A stretch of DNA of 64,000 nucleotides, taken from NCBI RefSeq assembly GCF_011420305.2, contig NZ_CP061769.1:3087001-3151000 (forward strand), read 5' to 3'. The notes beneath the pieces are model-generated. The model made no database searches. It was not told the DNA's origin and was given only the letters and a program-made list of their open reading frames with translations. The translations under genes and the position numbers were made by a program. Positions within the stretch are counted from its first letter, which is position 1; each line of letters begins with the position of its first letter. Positions 8,556 to 14,461 of the stretch are shown one piece after another. Source of the stretch: Nocardioides ochotonae. Its GTDB lineage: Bacteria > Actinomycetota > Actinomycetes > Propionibacteriales > Nocardioidaceae.

Positions 8556-9988
8556 GCACCCCCACCGCCCCCGTGTCCTCCGTCGTCAACGTCGGCGCCG
8601 ACCTGCTCGCCGACGCCGTCGCCAGCCAGGCCGTCGACGTCGCCCGGGTGGACTGGCGCCCGCCGCTGCCCGGCACCGAGTCCGACCTGGCCACCGTCGC
8701 GGCCGACCCGCTGCGCCGTGACGCCAACGCCCGCGCGGTCGCGGCGTACCACGGCGTGACGGCTCGACTGGTCGACGTCGTGCCCGCCTCCGAGGCGCTC
8801 GGCCTGGAGCCGGGGCAGTTCCTGCACGCCGGCCCGCCGATCACCTGGGACCGCGCGTCCGGCCCGCTGCGCGGTGCGCTGCTCGGCGGCGCAGCCTTCG
8901 AGGGCCTGGTCGAGGACCCCGAGGACGCTGCGGCGCTCTTCGAGGCCGGCTCGTCGGTCTCCCTGGAGCCCTGCCACCACCGCGGCACCGTCGGCCCGAT
9001 GGCCGGCGTGGTCACCCCGAGCATGTGGATGTTCGTCCTCGAGGACGTCGAGACCGGGCGGCGTACCCACTGCTCGCTCAACGAGGGCCTGGGCAAGGTG
9101 CTGCGCTACGGCGCCTACTCCCCCGACGTGCTCGAGCGGCTGCGCTGGATGCGTGACGTGCTCGGCCCGCTGCTGCAGGGCTCGGTGCGCGCGGTGCGCG
9201 ACTCCGCGGGTCCCGTGGACGTGACCGGCATCCTCACCCAGATGCTCCAGATGGGCGACGAGGCGCACAACCGCAACCGCGCCGGCACCTTGATGCTGCT
9301 GCGCGACCTCGCCCCCGCGATGGTGCTGGAGAGCGAGCGCGGCGGCGGGCTGAGCCCCGCCGACGTCGCCGAGGGCCTGCGCTTCATCGGCGGCAACGAC
9401 CACTTCTTCCTCAACCTCGCGATGCCCGCCTGCAAGCTCGCGCTCGACGCGGCCCGCGGCATCGAGGGCTCGACGATGGTCGTGGCGATGGCGCGCAACG
9501 GCACCGACTTCGGCATCCAGACCGCCGGCACGGGCGATGAGTGGTTCACCGGTCCCGCCCAGCTCGCCGACGGGCTCTTCCTCGGCGACTACGGCCCGGA
9601 CGACGCCAACCCCGACATCGGCGACTCGGCCATCACCGAGACCGCCGGCATCGGCGGCTTCGCGATGGCCACCGCCCCCGCGATCGTGCGCCTCGTCGGC
9701 GGCACCGTCCCCGACGCCCTCGCCACCACCCGCCGCATGCACGAGATCGCCCTCGCGGAGAACCCGCGCTGGTCGGTGCCCGTCCTGGACTTCCAGGGCA
9801 CCCCGACGGGCATCGACGTGACCCGCGTCTGCCGCACCGGCATCCTGCCGCAGATCAACACCGGCATGGCCGGCAAGGTCGCGGGCGTCGGCCAGGTCGG
9901 CGCCGGGCTGGTCACCCCGCCCGAAGAGATCTTCCCGAAGGCGCTCGCCCGCCTCGCCGAGCTCACCCGCGAGCGCGCGCAGGCCTGA
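8552..9988 (+). CDS. DUF1116 family protein (AllG-like)
   Basis: This 478-residue DUF1116 protein is homologous to E. coli YlbE/AllG. Family features include SLEPCHHRGTVGPMAGVVTP (near 140), QMGDEAHNRNRAGT (near 230), RFIGGNDHFFLNLAMPACKL (near 275) and TGILPQINTGMAGKVAGVGQ (near 430). It is the last gene of the DUF2877-fdrA-DUF1116 operon and overlaps fdrA by ATGA. A carbamoyltransferase complex acting on oxamate or a similar ureide is the best current guess. The reaction here is inferred from family context only. Confidence 0.9.
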   Translation: MSTPTAPVSSVVNVGADLLADAVASQAVDVARVDWRPPLPGTESDLATVAADPLRRDANARAVAAYHGVTARLVDVVPASEALGLEPGQFLHAGPPITWDRASGPLRGALLGGAAFEGLVEDPEDAAALFEAGSSVSLEPCHHRGTVGPMAGVVTPSMWMFVLEDVETGRRTHCSLNEGLGKVLRYGAYSPDVLERLRWMRDVLGPLLQGSVRAVRDSAGPVDVTGILTQMLQMGDEAHNRNRAGTLMLLRDLAPAMVLESERGGGLSPADVAEGLRFIGGNDHFFLNLAMPACKLALDAARGIEGSTMVVAMARNGTDFGIQTAGTGDEWFTGPAQLADGLFLGDYGPDDANPDIGDSAITETAGIGGFAMATAPAIVRLVGGTVPDALATTRRMHEIALAENPRWSVPVLDFQGTPTGIDVTRVCRTGILPQINTGMAGKVAGVGQVGAGLVTPPEEIFPKALARLAELTRERAQA

Positions 9989-9999
9989 TCAGCACGCTC

Positions 10000-10036
10000 C
10001 CCCGGTCGCCCGGGGCCAGGGCCGGATCCTTCCGGC
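10000..10036. terminator. Two short hairpins between convergent genes, possible terminator
   Basis: Stem CCCCGG/CCGGGG with loop TCGC (10000-10015) and stem GCCGGA/TCCGGC with loop TCCT (10021-10036) lie between the convergent DUF1116 gene and the PASTA-like protein gene. Both stems are only 6 bp and have no U-tract, so the call is weak. Confidence 0.35.
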
Positions 10037-10058
10037 TCAGGCCTCGGGCGATCGCTGC

Positions 10059-11240
10059 TCAGCTGACGATGACGGTGACCGTGCCCAGGACGACGGGCTC
10101 TCCGTCGGCGGTGATGGTCAGCGTCACGGTGGTACGGCCGGGCGCCATCGCCACCCAGGAGTGTGGGTAGTTCGGTCCCTGCTTCCAGTCGTCGACGGCC
10201 AGGGAGCTGCCGTCAAGCTCGCCGGCGAGGGTGCCGGCACGGTTGCCGTCCGCGTACGCCCAGACGCGATCGCCGACATCGACCTTGAGCGTGGCGCCGG
10301 CCCGGACCTGGGCGTCCTCCAGCGCCGTGTCGCCCTCACCGGCGGCCATCCCGACCCGCACCTCGTCGGCGGGTCCCTCGGGCTCGGCGACCATGGTCAC
10401 GGTCACCACGGCGCCGGGGTCCAGCATGGTGCCCGGTTGCGGTGAGGCCCCGAGGACGTAGCCGGCTGCGACGCCGGGCATCTTCTTCGTCTGGACCTCG
10501 GCGTTGAAGCCTGCCTCGCGCAGCGCGTCGAGGTACTTCTCGCCGGCGCTCTCTTGCTCGTGGACAGAGAGGGTCTGGTATCCGGGCACGCCGACCTGGT
10601 CGTCCGCGATGCGGATCTGCTCCAGGATGCGGTCGACGTCGGCTGCGCTGGTGGAGGACTCGGCGCGGAAGGACACGCCCAACGACGGGAGGTGGACCGT
10701 TCCGTTGCAGACCTGCGTGTCGCCGACGTCGGGCGCGCAGCGGGTCCCTTGGCGCTGCGCCTCCATGCCATCGAGGGTGAAGGTCTCATCGGCGGTGAAG
10801 TCGAAGCGCGGCTTGCCCTGCGTGACCTCGACGCTGTCGACGCCTCGGGGACGGTTGGTGAGGCAGAGCGGGATGACACCGACGTCGATGACGACGGTGT
10901 CCTTCTGCGGCACCCCGCACCGGGTCTCGTTCGTGCCCCAGCTCTGCGGGACGGCGATGGCGGCGTGGCCGAGCCCGACGAGTCGCACGTCGGATGCGGG
11001 AGCGGCAGGGGTAGGGGATGCGGCGGGCGGCTGCGGGCCTGGTGCACCGCCCGTCGAGGAGAGCACAGCAGTTCCGCCGGCGACGGCGACGACTGCCGCG
11101 GCGCTGGCCAGGGCCAGCGTGAGGGCACGGCGTCGGCGCACGCGGTCGGCCGCACCGACCATGGTGTCCACGGGTGCCGGCCCGACGTGCACGCGGCCCG
11201 CGGCGCGCTCGAGTAGTTCGGTGAGGTGCTCGTCGGTCAT
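10059..11240 (-). CDS. Membrane-anchored PASTA-like protein paired with a SigE-family sigma factor
   Basis: This 393-residue protein has a short N-terminal cytoplasmic segment, basic residues RVRRRR at about 33-38, one membrane helix at about 39-62, and a Pro/Ala-rich linker. Its large outer part includes a PASTA-like unit (about 235-290, containing SPQPGTMLDPGAVVTVT). The start codon overlaps the stop of the upstream sigma factor gene (ATGA), the arrangement of sigma/anti-sigma pairs. It may therefore hold or sense for that sigma factor, but no recognised anti-sigma motif (such as a ZAS HxxxCxxC) is present in the short N-terminus. PASTA domains bind muropeptides or beta-lactams in other proteins. 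The role stays open. Confidence 0.75.
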   Translation of the reverse strand: MTDEHLTELLERAAGRVHVGPAPVDTMVGAADRVRRRRALTLALASAAAVVAVAGGTAVLSSTGGAPGPQPPAASPTPAAPASDVRLVGLGHAAIAVPQSWGTNETRCGVPQKDTVVIDVGVIPLCLTNRPRGVDSVEVTQGKPRFDFTADETFTLDGMEAQRQGTRCAPDVGDTQVCNGTVHLPSLGVSFRAESSTSAADVDRILEQIRIADDQVGVPGYQTLSVHEQESAGEKYLDALREAGFNAEVQTKKMPGVAAGYVLGASPQPGTMLDPGAVVTVTMVAEPEGPADEVRVGMAAGEGDTALEDAQVRAGATLKVDVGDRVWAYADGNRAGTLAGELDGSSLAVDDWKQGPNYPHSWVAMAPGRTTVTLTITADGEPVVLGTVTVIVS

Positions 11241-11737
11241 GGTGTGCCTCGCAGTTCGGCCAGGTGGGGGTCTTCGGCGAGGACCTTCAACGCCCGCGAC
11301 AGGCGGCTCTTCACGGTGCCGGTCGCCACGCCGAGCACGGCCGCCATCTGCTGCTCGCTCAGGTGGGCGTAGTAGCGCAGCACCACGGCCGTCCGCTGGT
11401 CGCGGTTGAGCCGGTCGAGGCTGCGCAGCACCGCGTCGGCCGTGTCGATGGCCACCGTGTGGTCGAGGCTGGGCGTCTCGGGCATGTGGGCGGTGGCGTG
11501 CTCGCGGGTCCAGTGCCGCCTGCGCGAAGAGGCGAAGGTGTTGACGAGCACGCGGTGCACGTACGCGTCGCGATCATCGGCCCGCTCCACCTTGCGCCAG
11601 TGGACCAGGCAGCGCATCAGCGCCGCCTGCACCACGTCCTCGGCCTCCGCCGGCGAACAGCCGAGCAGGACGGCAGCGCGAACGAGCCGCGGCCATCTCG
11701 CCGCGACGTACTCGCTGAACTCGTCGTTCCGGGTCAT
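11237..11737 (-). CDS. SigE-family RNA polymerase sigma-70 factor
   Basis: This 166-residue ECF-like sigma factor of the small actinobacterial SigE family has region 2 (about 10-80, with AEDVVQAALMRCLVHW) and region 4 (about 105-160, with MAAVLGVATGTVKSRLSRAL). It recruits RNA polymerase to a small regulon. The ATG at 11737 follows an AGGAG-like site. Its gene is coupled by ATGA to a membrane PASTA-like protein, the probable partner. Factors of this family are often autoregulated. The 5' side faces the repeat tract at 11855-12211, and no clear promoter is seen. Confidence 0.93.
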   Translation of the reverse strand: MTRNDEFSEYVAARWPRLVRAAVLLGCSPAEAEDVVQAALMRCLVHWRKVERADDRDAYVHRVLVNTFASSRRRHWTREHATAHMPETPSLDHTVAIDTADAVLRSLDRLNRDQRTAVVLRYYAHLSEQQMAAVLGVATGTVKSRLSRALKVLAEDPHLAELRGTP

Positions 11738-11855
11738 CCCGCCCCTGCTCCTGTCGTGGTCCTCAAAGACGTAGACGCGCCAGCTCGTGGCTGAGGTTCC
11801 GTTGCCTGAACACCGGGGTCCGACCTTCTCGCTCGCGGCCCGCGCAGGGCCGCGA

Positions 11856-11916
11856 CCCCGCCAGCGTCAGCTGGCGGGGTCCGGGGCGGTCGACCTACTC
11901 GTCCGGTGGGTGTGCG
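11856..11916. repeat. 61-bp direct repeat, copy 1 (fossil 3' end of a DUF222/HNH gene)
   Basis: This segment matches 12151-12211 at 57 of 61 positions. The second copy contains the stop codon and last codons (AHPPDE) of the intact HNH gene. Copy 1 carries the equivalent codons and stop (11895-11897) but no gene body. Each copy contains a strong hairpin; here the stem is 12 bp, 11854-11865 with 11870-11881, loop GTCA. Copy 1 looks like a leftover of a lost or duplicated gene end with its terminator. Confidence 0.8.
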
Positions 11917-11941
11917 ACCCCTGGGGCGCCCTCGGCCCCCG

Positions 11942-12103
11942 TTGGTCGAGCGGGCGTCCGTTGGTCGAGCGGGCGTCCGTTGGTCGAGCGGGCGTCCGTT
12001 GGTCGAGCGGGCGTCCGTTGGTCGAGCAGGCGTCCGCTGGTCGAGCAGGCGTCCGCTGGTCGAGCGGACGTCCGTTGGTCGAGCGGACGTCCGTTGGTCG
12101 AGC
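11942..12103. repeat. 19-bp tandem repeat tract, eight full copies
   Basis: Eight consecutive units of TTGGTCGAGCGGGCGTCCG or close variants run from 11942 to 12093. A partial ninth unit continues into TTGTCGAGACC. Units 1-4 are identical; later units have A for G at one or two positions or C for T at the first base. The end of the tract, GGTCGAGCTTGTCGAGACC, is a short imperfect palindrome of a type I recall as common between genes in Nocardioides and relatives. There are no spacers, so this is not a CRISPR array. Confidence 0.92.
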
Positions 12104-12150
12104 TTGTCGAGACCGGAGTCCGAGGAACGTCGACCCGGACACGGGTGTGG

Positions 12151-12211
12151 CCCCGCCAGCGTCGGCTGGCGGGGTCCGGGGCGGTCGATCTACTCGTCCG
12201 GCGGATGTGCG
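12151..12211. repeat. 61-bp direct repeat, copy 2 (3' end of the HNH gene and terminator hairpin)
   Basis: This is the partner of 11856-11916. It covers the last codons and stop of the HNH gene (TAG at 12190-12192, minus strand) and a 10-bp hairpin, 12151-12160 with 12165-12174, loop GTCG. The hairpin lies just past the stop and fits a terminator. Confidence 0.8.
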
Positions 12212-13494
12212 GTGACGAGCCGGGTCTCGCCGCGGTCCTTGACCAGGTGCAGCCCGTGCGGGGATCGCCAGAGGTACGTCGCGGCGTCGGTCCTGTCATA
12301 GGTCCACGCCGTGTGGGTCTTCGCCCGATGATGTCGCCGGCACAACGGCGCCAGATTGCAACTGCAGGTCGGGCCACCGTCACCGTGGGCAGTGACGTGG
12401 TCGGTGTCGCACCTGCGGGCCGGGCGTTCGCACCACGGGAACGCGCACACCGGCTGGGCCAGACGGGTCTGCTCGGTGAGCTTGTCAGGGATCGCGTAGG
12501 CGTCGGTGTGGTGATGGGCATCCAAGTCGATGACCGGCTTGATCACCACCTGGGTCTCGGGGTTGGCGCACCAGTCGCGGACCTGTTCGGTCGACACGAT
12601 CGACCGGGTCTCCTCGACGTGCGCGATCCCGGCCTCATCACGGGAGATCGCAGCGTCGGAGAGGTGGACGTGGATGACGACCTGGCGGGGCTTGACCGCC
12701 GACGCGGCGCCCTCACCGGCCTCGCCCCGCAGGTCGAAGGCGAGCTGGCGTCGGGCGAACTCCCCGGCGGCCATCGAGCGGCGCACGTCCAACGACTCCG
12801 TCGACCCGAGCGCGGCGAGCTCCTCGGCGCCGTGGCGGATCGCGGTGTCCAGGTCGAGGGCATCGGCCAGGTCGAGCTCGCCCTCCACCCGGACCGTGCC
12901 GTCGTGGGTCGCCTCGCGGGTGTGGACGTCGAAGCGGCGGCCGTCCGCGGCCTCGCGGCGCTGCTTCTCCGCGCCCTCGGGGTCGAAGACCGCACGCGCG
13001 TGGTCGACGAGTCGCTCGATGCCGGCCCAGCCGACCTTCCCGACCCTTCCGGCGAGCTGGCGGTCCACGAAGTCCGCACCCTCGACTGGCAGCCGCAGCG
13101 TCAGCTGCGCGAGTCGGCGGCCCTTCCACACCGGAACCGCACTGGCACGCATCTGGGCCCAGGTCCGCGGCAACCGGTGCGCCAGCTCGAGCGCGGCACC
13201 GACCAGTGCGCGGGCGGCGTCGTTCGACATCCCGAGCGCCGCCCCGAGCTCCATCGGCGCGAACTCCGCCACCAGCGGCGTCCCCTCACCACCCAGGGGC
13301 ACCGCCACCTCAGCGAAGACCCACGCCGCGGCCGGCGCCTGCGGCGAGATCGACTCCGCCGGGTGCATCACCGCCCAGGCCAGGGCGGCCTCCAGGACCC
13401 CGAACTCCGCCCGCTGGGCCGCAGCCCGCTGCTCCTGCGCGAACGCCAGCACGGCGGCTGGGGTGCCGCAGTCGGGGAGCTCGTGGTCGGCCAT
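12190..13494 (-). CDS. DUF222/HNH endonuclease family protein (13E12-type)
   Basis: This 434-residue protein has an N-terminal DUF222 domain (about 1-300) and a C-terminal HNH nuclease motif. The motif is seen in CAFPWCERPARRCDTDHV, then HGDGGPTCSCNLAPLCRRHH (about 350-390): a zinc-binding Cys set with DH and HH. This is the 13E12 repeat family of mycobacteria, multicopy in many actinobacteria. Its exact role is not established, though members are DNA-damage-inducible. A perfect LexA-type box lies 12 bp upstream of the ATG and supports SOS control. The Shine-Dalgarno-like TGAGG sits next to the start. A truncated relative is at 59876, and the last codons are duplicated at 11856-11916. Confidence 0.92.
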   Translation of the reverse strand: MADHELPDCGTPAAVLAFAQEQRAAAQRAEFGVLEAALAWAVMHPAESISPQAPAAAWVFAEVAVPLGGEGTPLVAEFAPMELGAALGMSNDAARALVGAALELAHRLPRTWAQMRASAVPVWKGRRLAQLTLRLPVEGADFVDRQLAGRVGKVGWAGIERLVDHARAVFDPEGAEKQRREAADGRRFDVHTREATHDGTVRVEGELDLADALDLDTAIRHGAEELAALGSTESLDVRRSMAAGEFARRQLAFDLRGEAGEGAASAVKPRQVVIHVHLSDAAISRDEAGIAHVEETRSIVSTEQVRDWCANPETQVVIKPVIDLDAHHHTDAYAIPDKLTEQTRLAQPVCAFPWCERPARRCDTDHVTAHGDGGPTCSCNLAPLCRRHHRAKTHTAWTYDRTDAATYLWRSPHGLHLVKDRGETRLVTAHPPDE

Positions 13495-13506
13495 GCCTCA
13501 TTCTAC

Positions 13507-13522
13507 TCGAACGCACGTTCGA
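13507..13522. promoter_or_regulatory. LexA/SOS box upstream of the HNH gene
   Basis: TCGAACGCACGTTCGA is an inverted repeat with 7-bp arms and a 2-bp centre. It fits the actinobacterial SOS box TCGAAC-N4-GTTCGA exactly. It lies 12 bp before the ATG of the DUF222/HNH gene. The same sequence in reverse complement stands at 59848-59863 before the second DUF222 locus. Confidence 0.88.
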
Positions 13523-13593
13523 CGAGAAGGGGTCTCGTGCTCTCCGAAGGTAAAGACTTGCGGGCCCGGTGCCTCCGCTGAGCGCCGTCGCCA

Positions 13594-13611
13594 GGCGGAA
13601 GGACATCCGCC
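13594..13611. terminator. Short hairpin downstream of plsC
   Basis: Stem GGCGGA/TCCGCC with a 6-nt loop lies 7 bp past the plsC stop on the minus strand. The stem is short and has no U-tract. Confidence 0.35.
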
Positions 13612-13618
13612 CGTGCCC

Positions 13619-14287
13619 TCAGACCTCGGGCGTCCGCTCGTTGTAGACCCCGGCGTACTCCTGACCGCTCAGCGCCTGCACGGCGCTCATCACCTCGTCG
13701 GTGAGCTGGCGCCGGGCCTTGCCCAGGGGGATCCCCTCGAAGCGGCCGGCCACCTCGATAGGGCGGCCGAACTCCACGGTGATCGGCACGATCCGGGGCA
13801 GCCGCGCGCCGACCGGCTGGACCCGCTCGGTGCCGACCAGGCCGACCGGGACGATCGGGCAGCCGGCGGTGAGCGCGAGGTGGGCGACGCCGGTGCGCCC
13901 GCGGTAGAGACGACCGTCGCGCGAGCGGGTGCCCTCGGGATAGATGCCGAACGCCTCGCCACGGCCGAGCACCTCCAGCGCGGTGTCCAGGCTGGCGATC
14001 GCGGCGCGGGAGTCGTCGCGGTCCACCGGGAGCATGCCGAGCCCCTCGAACCAGGCCCGGCTGATCGCCCCGGAGACGCCGGTGCCGGTGAAGTAGTCGG
14101 ACTTCGCCAGGAACACCACGGTGCGCGGCACGACCACCGGGATCACGACGGAGTCGACGAAGCTGAGGTGGTTGCTGGCCAGGATCACCGGGCCGGTGCG
14201 CGGGACGTTCTCCAGGCCCCGGACCGTCGGACGCCAGACCGCGCGGGCGAGTGGCGGGACGATCGAGTGGAGGGCGCGGTAGAGCAC
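13619..14287 (-). CDS. plsC: Lysophospholipid acyltransferase (1-acyl-glycerol-3-phosphate acyltransferase family)
   Basis: This 222-residue PlsC-family acyltransferase has the catalytic NHLSFVD (H40-x4-D45) and the glycerophosphate-binding YPEGTRSRDG near residue 117. The family transfers an acyl chain to lysophosphatidic acid or related lysolipids at the inner membrane face. Length is normal. The start is GTG at 14287. It stands alone between the SOS-controlled HNH gene and a divergent membrane protein gene. Actinobacteria carry several paralogues, so the acceptor is not certain. Confidence 0.9.
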   Translation of the reverse strand: MLYRALHSIVPPLARAVWRPTVRGLENVPRTGPVILASNHLSFVDSVVIPVVVPRTVVFLAKSDYFTGTGVSGAISRAWFEGLGMLPVDRDDSRAAIASLDTALEVLGRGEAFGIYPEGTRSRDGRLYRGRTGVAHLALTAGCPIVPVGLVGTERVQPVGARLPRIVPITVEFGRPIEVAGRFEGIPLGKARRQLTDEVMSAVQALSGQEYAGVYNERTPEV

Positions 14288-14461
14288 CCGCCCAGTCTGG
14301 TGGTTACTCGCCGGTCCGCCGATCCGGTCCGTCCCTCGGCGCGCCGCCCCGCCATGGGCGCCGACTCACGGACGTTGCCGGGCCGCCCTGAGTGCGCGTA
14401 CTCAGTGCGGCTGAGCAGGCGCACGCTGCCGGTGGCGCCGCGCCGCTGGTGGCATGGCCCC

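Larger units (their letters stand above)
11738..12189. other. Gene-free repeat-rich gap between the sigma factor and HNH genes
   Basis: These 452 bp contain no convincing gene. They hold two copies of a 61-bp element (11856-11916 and 12151-12211) around a 19-bp tandem repeat tract (11942-12093). Open frames crossing the tract are low-complexity repeats of the 19-mer and are not credible proteins. Confidence 0.75.

Noticed and set aside
11942..12103. CRISPR array
   Set aside because: Units are directly adjacent with no spacers, and no cas genes are near.
11895..12521. Open frames across the 19-bp repeat tract
   Set aside because: They translate only the repeated 19-mer and the antisense of the HNH gene; no start signal or family is visible.
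12190..13494. Intron, intein or mobile-element nuclease
   Set aside because: The HNH gene is free-standing with its own LexA box and DUF222 domain; there are no splice-like or terminal repeat structures.
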